This document shows, piece after piece, positions 11,600 through 21,799 of a stretch of 64,000 bases of DNA. This DNA comes from Magicicada septendecula (Eukaryota > Arthropoda > Insecta > Hemiptera > Cicadidae): contig CM068367.1 in the NCBI GenBank assembly GCA_034769895.1, positions 114,312,654 through 114,376,653 on the forward strand, given 5' to 3'. Below the pieces are notes generated by a model. That model searched no databases. It was not told the origin of the DNA and saw nothing but the letters and a program-made list of their open reading frames with translations. Made by a program: the position numbers and the translations under genes. The number at the start of each line of letters is the position of its first letter. Positions within the stretch are counted from its first letter, which is position 1.

Positions 11600-12420
11600 C
11601 AAAACTTCACGTGATGTATAATCAAAACACCAAATAATACAAAAGGAATACTTACTATGAAAACACACACACACACAAAACAAAAGCACAATGCGCACGA
11701 AGACTTGCACACCAACACCAACAAAACAAGGTCAACAAAACACTGCGACAGATTTTTTGTTTTTGAATTGTTCTAGGCTGGTCAGTCTCTGGCTGGGGCA
11801 AGCCCCCTTCAGCCATTTGGTGAGGATATAGCCTATGGAGACGCACGCCAGAGAAGACCGACCGTTGAGAGGGTGGAGGCATCAGACAGCGACAAAGAAG
11901 CAACGGGCGCAACCCTTTTATAGTAAAAGTGAAAGTAGGCGGTAAACCCCGCCTTCGCCCAAACCGCTAAGGCCACTCAACAACTAATGTTCTTTACGAA
12001 TGGAGCAAAGCCAAATGTTCAGAATTTCGTCGCTAACATGACTAATGCGATTTTTATTTGTAACAGTAAAAGCAGTTTCTGTAAATCATTGTTTTCGAAC
12101 CATTTCTTTTCTTTACCAAAAATTTTTGCTTTCTGCCATAAAACTTTATGTTGTGCCTCTCACACATCCTCATCCAACCTTGATCGAGAAGTGTTACCTC
12201 CCTGAACATTCACTCTATGCTCATTCACACTTACCTGCAAAGATCGACAAGATTCGCAGACGTATTCAGTACCACACTCGCGCGGGTTGAATTTAATTTA
12301 AATGGTAAAAAGATAAATGGTAAAGAAGGCATTTGTATAAATGACAACTAGGAAGGAATAATTAATTAATGTAATCGATTTTTAATATCATTCGCAAAGA
12401 GTTGAATATTTTTAATATCA
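11600..12420. other. No gene recognised
   Basis: Open frames in the minus strand (11655-11912) and plus strand (11987-12290) have no domain I recognise and no supporting context. The block at 11780-11980 is richer in G+C than its surroundings. Confidence 0.5.
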
Positions 12421-12429
12421 AAGATCAAA

Positions 12430-12680
12430 TTTCAGAAAGCAAAGAGAGCTGGATTGCTTATCTGAATAGGATGCGGGATGGCAGGTTGCCTAAGGAAGTT
12501 TGGCAATACAATACAAGCCTGTTGGACAGCTTAGTATAGAAAGACCGCTGGGAAGCGTTAGTGGGGTGGTGAAGTAGGTGTATTCTTTTGGGATCGGAAT
12601 AGGTGATTTTCCTAGTCCCTGAGATAAGAAGAAGAAGGAGAAGAAGAAGAGGAGGTGGAAGAAGACTTTTAACATACGGA
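12430..12680 (+). mobile_element. LINE ORF2 C-terminal relic with GAA-rich tail
   Basis: One plus frame reads SWIAYLNRMRDGRLPKEVWQ, matching the W...LxRM...RLPxxVW pattern of LINE C-termini. A later frame gives DRWEALVG. The body ends in an AAGAAG-rich purine stretch at about 12626-12665, the same kind of tail as the minus-strand relics at 51930 and 54451. Stops interrupt every frame. Confidence 0.7.
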
Positions 12681-12689
12681 ACAATTTTA

Positions 12690-13830
12690 AATAGATTTAA
12701 AAGTAGAAAGTGAATTGGCTGGTTGTAACGCACATAGTAAAGTGGGTGGATGCCGAGAAAAACTTTTAATCTTGTGATTAGGTTGATACATGTATGGATT
12801 GGTTAGATGGTTGGATGCATCAGAATTTCCAAAGTGCATTAAGAGGAGAACATTAAAGTAATTTTTTAAATGTAACTCCATATCACTCTTAATGTATAGA
12901 CCTAGGCGTTGACTGTTGAAGGCACAAGAAGAGAATGATCGGGAGAGATATTAGATTTGCGGAATGTAGTCTATGTGGCTGATTAAATTATGAAAGGATA
13001 CGAAACGTAGATTCAAAGAAATAACATCGATATGCTAGACGACTCGAGTAGAACCACCTATGAATGGATTAAATAATATGGATTCAATCCACCGTGTGTG
13101 TGTTGAATGACATGACTACCGAGTACTGAATACCATTACTAACATCGGCAACTTTGACGGCCATCTTGCAGCTTAAAACGAATACTACATACGAACACTA
13201 GGTTTCTGATAAAGGAAATGATAGGTAAATAAAGTAATTTGAAGATAAATAAGGAAGTGGGCACAAAATAAACAAATAAATATTTAGTATTCAATAAAGT
13301 TAGAAATTCAGATAATTTGTCTAACGACGCGGTGTAAAATGATCTTAAGTCTTTATTAAAGAACGTCCGCAGAACAGAAGAAATAAGGAACAAGGGCAGC
13401 AAAATATAATTAAATAACAAAAACGTGGAGAAAAACAATAATCCTAATGAACAGTGTTCTGTTAGTCGCGATTCAGCTTTCCACACGCTATTGTAGTGGT
13501 TCACGGCTCGGGTAACGTGTGGTGCACGCCGCGTTATGTCTGATTACGGCTGCAACACGTGTGGCCTGATTAACTCGGCAGGCACACGCGACTAACAAAT
13601 AGGAGTGATGTGTAAATCAAACACTGTTATTGCAGGGAATTGACTGGCGTGGAAAGGCATTTGGTCTCGTATACGCGATTATTGGATATTAATTGCTTTA
13701 GTACCCCAAGTCAGATTGCCATGCACCATCTGTGTAGCCGCTTAGTATATTTATGAAGGCTACAGGCGAAAGTGGGAATAACCCAATTTTCCTCCAATTC
13801 CAGTTAGGACTACCACTGGGGTGATATAAT
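12690..13830. other. No gene recognised
   Basis: AT-rich, with a G+C-richer patch near 13500-13600. An open frame of 121 codons on the minus strand (13139-13504) has no recognisable domain and may be chance. Confidence 0.5.
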
Positions 13831-13837
13831 GTTATAT

Positions 13838-14480
13838 TTTATAACGCTGCAGCGTTTTGGACTAGAAAGGGTGAAGTGACAGAAACATTGAGCGTCACCA
13901 TCTTCACAGCACGCCAAGGCATAGGCAAGGTGCTCCGTGTTATGCTTTCAAAAACCTCCAGCCATCTCTTCCTAGGTCTGCCCACACACACGTGTCCTAT
14001 AGGTTTGTATTTCCAGACTTGTTTGGCATTCTTTCTAGGTGTTATTTCCACCGTTGTTTGTAATCTTTTAATTTTTCATTCAAGTTAAAAACTTGTAAAT
14101 CTTCTCTTACGTCCTCATTTGTTATACGATAAAAAATTTAGAACACCTTTGAACTCTTTCTAAAAATTCCATTTCCGATGCCTATATTTTTTACTGTTTT
14201 GTTTTGTGGTTTTTGTCTGTAATGAACTACACATCATATTGTGAATTGGAAAGAAAAGCAGAGAAGCGTGAAGAATGGCGAGCTGCTGCCAAGCAGCCTA
14301 TGGGCTGCTAACCAGAAGACAGAGACAGAGAGAGTCTGTAATTCACACCCATAGGACAGTACAGGGACCGCCATAATTTTGTAAAACTTTAATTTTGTTT
14401 CTCGACGTACCTTGTTTCTAAAAATAAGGTTGATTGTTCCACAGATCGTCTGCAACTTACCTGATTTAACGACAGGGATA
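13838..14480 (-). mobile_element. LINE ORF2 C-terminal relic
   Basis: The minus strand gives, in order, INLIFRNKVRRETKLKFYK and VLSYGCEL (the C-terminal LINE segment after the RT), a broken middle, then NAKQVWKYKPIGH, VGRPRKRWLEVFE and STLPMPW. The same K-Q-V-W-K-Y-K-P-I-G-H segment is at 21230 on the plus strand, and related wording at 49560-49985 on the minus strand, so these three belong to one family. Stops and frameshifts are present throughout. Confidence 0.85.
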
Positions 14481-14489
14481 TTTTTGTAT

Positions 14490-15540
14490 AAAAATGGCTG
14501 TACACGGGACAAAGGGAGTAAGTCCAGTGCAAACATGGAAACACGACATATATAATCAGTAATGCTTACTGTTTTACTACAACATGGTGTTATTTACACC
14601 TGTTATGTTCGCTAGCTTGCATAAAAACCAAAACAATCGATTCAAACTCAAATCAACACTATTCTACTAATCATATAGCCTACAGTATCTTATGAAACTA
14701 TAGGACAAATTTTCGTAGAAATTGAAATTTCCCTTTGAGTGCCCAAGAAGTGGTAGTGTTTGTACGTTTGAAGTGCGACCAAACAGGAAACTTGAGTTTG
14801 AAGCAGATCATCCTAGATATCATCAGTCATACAATGGATGGAGGGTACGATCTTTAACAAAAAAATGAGAATCCGTTAGGAACAGCAATGACAGCTTTTG
14901 AAGCAGATAAAATTTCTGTATCCGAAAGCTGGATACCAAGATAAGTTCCAACAAAACTCTCGGAGAAGTTGGAAAAGAAATACGAAGTTAATGAGATGGA
15001 GAGAAACTATGAAAGAGAGAGGGGGAGTGTTGTGTGTGTGCGCGCGCGCAAGTTGGTACATGCTTGTTTGACGCATATGTTATCAAAATTTATTTTTTAC
15101 TTTGCATAAGGAGCAATTTTAAATTGTATTTTGAATAATAACAAATACGATGTGTGTACTATTATAAGTTCATAAAGGTTATTGGATTGGAAAGTTAATT
15201 CAAAAAATTATAGTGTTACAAATCTTAAGTTTGTTGTCCTAACTTTCCCCTTTTTTCCCTGAACCCTTTAACACATATTTTTCGAACAGGATATCAGATA
15301 TAGTAAGAGTGTTTTACACATAGGGCTAACGATAAAAATTTCAATAATCCTCTTCCGCACAGTTAAAGGCGACTTCTACTAAATCTGTAATTCTACATAT
15401 AACACCACACATACACACACACGCGCGCGCGCGCAACAATTGTATGAATGTCGACTCTTTTAATGTAGACTGATACGGATTGACATGAAGTTACAAAAAT
15501 GAATGAAGTTGTGCCGAGGCACGGTTTAAATTGGAATACC
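14490..15540. other. No gene recognised; short alternating purine-pyrimidine runs
   Basis: Holds TG/CG runs at about 15031-15050 and CA/CG runs at about 15411-15434. These are inverted relative to each other and of Z-DNA-forming composition. No coding segment recognised. Confidence 0.5.
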
Positions 15541-15544
15541 TCGG

Positions 15545-17400
15545 CCTGAATTTAATTTAAATCGGCGCCACCGCGATTTGTTTTTAAATTTGTCAAGGCG
15601 CTACGCTTGCTGGATCGTCGGTCAAGGTCGCTGTGGCAGGGGCGTCGACTATCGATATTACGTGCAGAGAAGAAATTTAGTAATCTATATCAGCTGTTAC
15701 CGTGACTTTGCAATTTGCTACCGTTAGCTGGGTACGGTGCTCGAGTCTTTCTGTCTCATTTCTACCCCATTCTAGCTGATGTGAAGATCTGGTCCGGCGG
15801 CGATCTATTTATCTTTCTCATGCATTCGTGAGGTGCTAAAGCGTCCCAGGTAATTATCTTATGTAACTATTATTCAATAAAGAAGGGGCATGTGTTTAAT
15901 TAAATAGGGAATGTTACGTTTGTAACTTAATTGTGTGTTTGTTGAGCGTGGATGGATGTTACTTCCGGCAGAGATGTGAGCACGTGCTGATAAAGTTTGA
16001 GTATTTCAGTACTTGAAAGATTTAAATTGAATTAATAACCCACAAGGTAACTAATACAGTAGAACATGAAGGTTAGACCAGACAAATCTTTGTAAACTTA
16101 ATTAATGTAGACGTTTTGAATACTTACATGTATTGATAGAAACTGTAATGGTAGACTCACAAGATCATGCTTGATATTGAACCATATTGCCGGCAACTAA
16201 AAGTCAATTTGTGTAATTCGTGATCTGTGTGCGTGAGTGGTGAAAGAGAAATATATCGGGGTTGATGAAGTTCCGATGGCATATTATAATTATCATTTAT
16301 TATTAGGGTCCTCGCCCACTAGCCGAGAGTGATGGATTCCGATGTGGAAACTAGATCTTCTCCACTGGCAGAGTAACACACCTAAGCTCCATCGCCGTCG
16401 GGTCGACAGAGAAACGCATGATTTCGCATCAAATTCACATCAACCCAGCTCATGACGAATTCTTCAACACAGATCAACACCCTCGCCATGCGTACATCAT
16501 CTACCTTCAGATCACAGGTGGGATCAAACTAATTATTTATTTAACACAACTTAGAGACAGCAATGGACACCCGTGATGTTAAAAAAGAGACATTTTGTTA
16601 GACGAATTCGCCGCATGCGAATCAGTTATTCACGTTCTTGATTGTTGACTTTATAATGCTTTAATTATATTGTATCAGTACTTAATCTAAATACCAATTG
16701 AATACAAGTATATTGCCGTCTAAAAAGGCGTGTTCACACCTCAATAGTTATAACTTAATTAAACAAGGTCTTGCACTGGCAAGTCTGGCTCTGCCATTAT
16801 GCAGTGGGTTGTAATCATACTACTCTAATAGATTTTGTTTAAATGCAATTGATCATGGGTAGGTAAATGGATCCTTAATGTAATTGTTAGAAAATATAGG
16901 TGATGAGTTGAGTAGTAATTCCAAGTTGTAATTAAAATTTGTGAAGGCATTTTATACATGTACTGTTAGAAATGATTGTATCAGCTGAGGTCATGTTCAT
17001 GCAAGACTTACCTTGTTCTTTAACTTAATGTTTTGTCTATATTGTACGAAGGGTGTATAACAACTTAATGATTTATTAATGCATGCATTTATGTATTTCT
17101 GTATATGTATATTTGATGATGTAACTAAATATTCAGAGCAACTAGTACTTAGAAATTTTTTATATAGCTTGGTGATGTATTGAAATAGCCAGAGCTTCTG
17201 TGACATTATTATTTAATTGTATATCTAAATCATTTAAGGAGGTTTTTAACATTATTTCACATACATACTTATATATTTTGATGATGCTCTGAAGTGCTGT
17301 AACTTATTATCACACATGTAAAGCCTTGGTTATTAAACACTAATAAAAAATTGTTGATGTTGAAACCATCGTTTTAATTGCAAGTTCTGTCACCATGGGC
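15545..17400 (+). other. Exon-like, less AT-rich stretch without a long reading frame
   Basis: The block 15545-15850 is clearly richer in G+C and CpG than its surroundings and ends CCCAG followed by GTAATT, a plausible donor site. A second block, 16307-16517, is bounded by TATTATTAG on the left and CACAG followed by GTGGGA on the right, which resembles an internal exon between acceptor and donor. Its three frames all contain stops. The downstream part includes an AATAAA at about 17343. This could be a non-coding transcript, a 5' UTR exon pair or part of an old LTR element. Nothing in the sequence decides between them. Confidence 0.3.
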
Positions 17401-17409
17401 CCCGCACAT

Positions 17410-18360
17410 TTTATCTTCCGTCTAGACATATCGTCTAGTTTTAAGTTTTAAGTAACGGCCCTCAAAAAAAAAAATTTACTAAATTTTGGGGGACGTTTCA
17501 AAGTTTCCTACATAAAAAATAGTCGGTGATTTTCTTTTTTTTCATTATGATAGGGACTGGGACTGGGCGATAAATTGACTTTGTTAACGTAAGTATAAGG
17601 CACACAAAGCTGTACAAATATTTAAACATAACCCGTGAACGCTGTAAACGTTATTATGAGAGCGTAAATGGAAAGCAGTTTCCACTCGGGTAGAGCTTGA
17701 TATTTCGGGCTGGTATAACAGTCTGCTGAATTCTCTCCAGTATTCGTGGAAGGTAAACAATTTAGACTCCTACCATGCTGTTATTTTATGAGTTGAGAAA
17801 ATTGGATTTCTCAAGCCAGACTGGGGTTTCGTATGCTTTGCAACAAGAGCACATTCGATTCCTCTCGCTGATCGCGCTGCGCGTTGTTAAATTTTAGCGG
17901 ACTGTACGTGCGATAAAGTTAGAGTACGTGTAATTGAATTAATTAAAGTCTATAAAACAATTATTGTCTACGATAAAACAATTATGCAATTTTATCCATA
18001 ATATAAGGCACCATAAGAGCGAAACTGATGTATTCGTGCACTCAAAGTTATTAGCTACTAGTATTGGTCATGTTGGTAGCGTGAAAATGTATCAGGATGC
18101 GTCTCCAGTACCCTATCGCATTCAAATGCCAACCTCGTACGCAGTCACGTGGATACCAATTTGTGATATAGATTTGATTTCATGATGATTCTGGAATGTG
18201 GAGCCCTTTAAGGAAAATGCCAACGTATATTCGGAAAGTGGAGAGATGATCAGAGCCTTCTCCTTTGCTCTTAGGATGGTAACCTATTAATTAAAACGGA
18301 TGAGTCATTAGTTGCTAACAGAATAGAATGGACGAATCAAAAGCGAATCGCTGATTTTTT
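17410..18360. other. No gene recognised
   Basis: AT-rich sequence with a 73-codon open frame at 17964-18185 that has no recognisable domain. Confidence 0.5.
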
Positions 18361-18369
18361 TCGTCTACG

Positions 18370-18790
18370 TTTATGCAGATCCAAGGTCTGTTCCATCGTC
18401 TTATTTTAGGGCTCCCTCTACATTCTTCCCGTGGAAGCGAATTTTCTCCGCATGTGCGTACCACTCTTAGCTTATTTTCTGGAATCTGCATCTTTGTCTT
18501 ATATCATCATTCCTCTCCATGTCAAGGACTGTCAGTTTCAGTATCCTTCATAAGACTTTTATCTCAGTCGCTTCCAATATTTGTATTGTTTTATCTATGT
18601 CAGTTCTCTTTCCAGCAGCGTAAGTCAATAATGGGCACACCACTGTTTTGTTGTTTTGTATACGCGCACCTTTGCTTTAGTTCTTAAGAGCTGGTTTGTA
18701 AGATTAGCTGTTCAAGCAACCTGACTTTATCGAAACTTTAATAGCTTGACGTTTTACTTCAGCCCTAAGATCTCAGTGGAAAGTTATTTT
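18370..18790 (-). mobile_element. LINE ORF2 C-terminal relic
   Basis: The minus strand reads, over several frames, a KxRVYKT segment, then EATEIKVLRRILKLT, then MERNDDIRQRCRFQ, then NVEGALK. The E-M-K-V-L-R-R-I ... R-ND-IR-RC order is that of LINE C-termini of the type usually followed by a GRPxKRW segment, which is not seen here. It is a degenerate fragment with frameshifts, from a different LINE family than the K-Q-V-W-K-Y group. Confidence 0.7.
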
Positions 18791-19224
18791 TGTTTGCCAA
18801 ACTATCTGAAGGATAATATCTGCTCAACAATTTCGTCGTATAATCACCACTGAAGGATTCCAAAGCAGGCCTTGAATTATCATCCGATAGGTAGAGGAAG
18901 CGTGTAAAGACCGAGGATTGGAAGGTGAAGCTGGAGCAGGCAGGATTGTCTCGCCCTGGAAGTACAAAAGCAGAATAAGAATTTACCGTTGACTTAATGT
19001 CTTTGAATTGTTCGAAGTTCTTTCAGAATAAATTTAGGAAGATAAGAAAAATAACAACATGAACGAACTGTGGTGACGGTGCTTTAAAAATGTCACTAGA
19101 TGAGACATCAAGGCTTCATTACCGTCCTGCCTTAGACGATTTTGGTAAATCTGTGGTATTATTGTTCTAAGGCTTTCACGGCCGGTGACAGTTGTTTTTG
19201 AAATATCTACCGAGCTGTTTGGCC

Positions 19225-19295
19225 GTGGTCTAAGGTTCACATTCAAACCAAACGTTTCAGCAGCACCACTGGCTCCCATCTTCAGTGGATATTCG
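19225..19295 (-). ncRNA. Hammerhead-ribozyme-like motif
   Basis: On the minus strand CTGAAGA (19279-19285) fits the CUGANGA core, and GAAA lies at 19255-19258. After GAAA comes a tiny stem III (AC with GU) around a five-base loop, then the triplet GUU as cleavage site. The stem I strands, AUAUCCA before the core and UGAAUGU after the triplet, can pair at six of seven positions. Stem II is imperfect and needs a bulge. It resembles the type I hammerheads known from Penelope-like retroelements. Downstream on the same strand, CCACGGCCAAACAGC resembles the flank of the locus at 52530. Confidence 0.55.
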
Positions 19296-19734
19296 AGTCA
19301 ACCTAACGCGGGTTGTTGTACGTTACGCCCACAGTACTGTGGTCGCCGGTAGATATTTTAAATATATCTGAGGTATCTTTGAGCACGTGGAAGTGCAGAA
19401 TTCAGATCAGATGGTTAGTGGCATGTTCGAGAAGAGAATGTACTTCTTTGGCGGTTTTTTTAATGAGATAGAATTAATTGATGCGATTTTTAACTAAACG
19501 TGTTCAGTATTACTACAACGCTAGGAAACAGAGGTAATTACAGAACACAGAGACAGTTCATTAATATTCCCTACAATAGGAGCAATTAATCGGCGGAAGA
19601 TATAAAATACCATGTAGAAAGTACCAGGAATGGAAAACAGATATAAAATGTGGGATCTAGGGGGAATGCGATTGTAGACATTAAATGAACGTGGTAGAAT
19701 TTACATTCAAGTACTGACATGAGTGTTCACAGGG

Positions 19735-19945
19735 AGGGAAAAAGAAAAAGTGATGTAACAGAGATAGAGAAGCGGCGGAATAGAGGTCACAAGAGTGGGA
19801 GGGAGAAACGCGCCGCGCCAGCGTAACACATTGCATCTCTGCACATGGCGCCGCCGAGAATTTGAAATAACGCCAGGGATTTGTGGATACTTCTAATGGC
19901 TTCATTGTTCTATATAGTAACAGCACGCCGCTGAAAAAGAAGGAA
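19735..19945 (+). repeat. Dispersed repeat with purine tract, copy 1
   Basis: A purine-rich tract is followed by CACATGGCGCCGCC, AATAACGCCAGGGAT and CTAATGGCTTCATTGTTCTA. The same order, with substitutions, occurs at 31300-31560, and the last motif again at 27805-27825. Nature unknown; possibly a SINE or MITE. Confidence 0.6.
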
Positions 19946-19974
19946 AAAGAATTGTATGTAATAATTGCTTTTGT

Positions 19975-20063
19975 GTGTTGTGGTTGGAAATTTTATCCTT
20001 GAAATTACGACTGTTTTAATTTAATATTTATTTACCTTATTTATTGCATAGCGTTATGGTGAC
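19975..20063 (+). repeat. Exact 89-bp direct repeat, copy 1
   Basis: Identical by eye to 20106-20194; 42 bp separate the copies. The intervening spacer itself contains a diverged piece, TTGTGGTTGGGAATTTTATG, echoing the start of the repeat. Confidence 0.95.
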
Positions 20064-20105
20064 GTTGGAAATTTTGTTGTGGTTGGGAATTTTATGAAAT
20101 AAGCG

Positions 20106-20194
20106 GTGTTGTGGTTGGAAATTTTATCCTTGAAATTACGACTGTTTTAATTTAATATTTATTTACCTTATTTATTGCATAGCGTTATGGTGAC
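20106..20194 (+). repeat. Exact 89-bp direct repeat, copy 2
   Basis: Second copy of 19975-20063. The lack of substitutions indicates a recent duplication, unlike the older repeats around it. Confidence 0.95.
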
Positions 20195-20394
20195 ACGTCT
20201 GTTGGCAATTAAAAAGACTATGGTGTTTGCAAGCGGTGTATTTTCGGTTATTACCGTGTGTGTATTTGGTTCCGGTCATTATAAACATCTTTATCAGTCT
20301 CCAGGAATTTGCAGAGTGAGTTCAATGACAAAAATAATAATTCTTCTACAGCCAATAAAAATTCTAAAATATATTTTATAGCTTATACCACAAA

Positions 20395-21345
20395 GAAAGA
20401 ACTTGATTTTAATACAGAAATGCATATAGCTTTCATTGAATTTGAGAAGGCCTTTGATAAGAGTCGATAAGAATTTACTGTGGCAAGTATTAGAAGAACG
20501 GGGATGTGCTTCTCTCCGTCCACACACGGAGCAGAATCATAATTATAATTAAAAATAATTATAGGTATCTCAACAAACATCTGTCAATCAAGGCATTGGA
20601 AAATGGTGCACTATATCACCTACTCTTTTTAAAATTTATATCCACGATCTAGTAAGGAAATGGAAACCCTGGTATTAAGATATCTCGAGACAGATGTTTG
20701 AATGTGTTGCTGTTTTCTGACGACTTGCTTGTAATTCAAAATACAGAATTTGTCTTTTAAACTTCATCAGATTTGCAAGCAATACAATATGAAATCACCA
20801 CTACAAAAACAAAGGTAATGGTAATTCCAGACAAGAAACCAATAAGGACAAATATGATTAACGATTAAATTGTAAAATAGGTGAGCCACTTTAACTATAT
20901 GGGAAATGAATTGTGATTATGATAAGAATTGTGATACTGATGTTAAGTTAGGTACGTTTCAGACGATCTGTGAAACAATCAATCGTATTTTTAGAAACAC
21001 GGTATGTCGAGATACAAAATTTGTTTTTTTACAAAATTATGGGGCTTAAATTATAGACGACAACTAAGAAACAAGAAAGCAAAATACAGGCCTTGAAAAT
21101 AGCGTTTTTGAGAGGAGTTAAAAAGTGTTCCAAACTTTATCGCATAAAAAGTGGCGCCTTAAGAGAATAATTTCAAGTTTTTAACTTGATAGGAAAGAAC
21201 GCTTAAATAGAATGCCAAATTAAAGACTGGCCAAACAAGTTTGGAAATATAAACCTATAGGGCACAGGTGACTGGAGAGATGACTGGAAGGTATTTGAAG
21301 TTGGAACAGGCAGCACCTTGCCTATGCCGTAACTTGAACATGATT
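20395..21345 (+). pseudogene. LINE reverse transcriptase and C-terminus, degenerate
   Basis: The longest LINE relic in the window. In order on the plus strand: AFIEFEKAFDKS (RT block with the first catalytic Asp), then CTISPTLFKIYIHDL, then VLLFSDDLLVIQN (the xADD catalytic box, with Ser in place of Ala), then FNYMGNE, then INRIFRNTV, then AKQVWKYKPIGH and an end at TTAGATGATGAAAT. Many stops and frameshifts are present. The C-terminal motif places it with 13838-14480 and 49560-49985. An active copy would make cDNA from its own mRNA at a nicked target. Confidence 0.88.
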
Positions 21346-21557
21346 TAGATGATGAAATTAAACTACAAAGGGTTTAGCGTCTGAAGGAAGGAAGTTTAAG
21401 GAAGGTATTAGTAAATACAAAGCAATAGCTCCATCCATTACCTATCGTAAAATCAATCCATTTCCTATAGTATTTTAAAGTATATGGATATAGGACACAC
21501 ACACACACACATATTTTCTATATAAGTAACTCCAAGTTTCTTGCAGCAATTATACAA

Positions 21558-21752
21558 TCTTGTGATGTTATTAAATTTGTTTCTTCTGCAAGTAGTGTAA
21601 ATTTCGTATTTTCGTTTTACACTACTTACAAAGGATGACTTACAAACCTCTGATGATACTGATATTTTTCAGTGAAACGTGCGTCAGATGTTAAAACGAA
21701 AATACGAAATTTACACTACTTGCAGAAGAAACAAATTTAATAACAGCACAAG

Positions 21753-21753
<1 letters not shown>
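21558..21753 (+). repeat. 61-bp-arm inverted repeat around a hammerhead-like motif
   Basis: Arms 21558-21618 and 21693-21753 are reverse complements with only one or two differences; the central 48 bp match fully. The 74-bp spacer holds the hammerhead-like motif at 21641-21693. The right arm is the sequence lying directly after the motif, and the left arm is its inverted copy, so this is a snap-back arrangement like that at 38157-38953. Confidence 0.9.
21641..21693 (+). ncRNA. Hammerhead-ribozyme-like motif
   Basis: CTGATGA (21650-21656), one extra T, stem II ACTGA/TCAGT with a UAUUUU loop, GAAA (21674-21677), stem III AC/GU around GUGC, then the triplet GUC ending at 21685. Stem I can pair CU with AG, then ACA with UGU across an internal loop. 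All invariant core bases are present. The same sequence plan, with different bases, occurs at 38869-38904, which supports common descent. Confidence 0.65.

Positions 21754-21795
<42 letters not shown>
21754..21795. repeat. (TA)n microsatellite
   Basis: About 20 TA units directly abutting the right arm of the inverted repeat at 21558-21753. The element may have ended in, or inserted into, TA-rich DNA. Confidence 0.95.
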
Positions 21796-21797
<2 letters not shown>

Positions 21798-21799
21798 CA

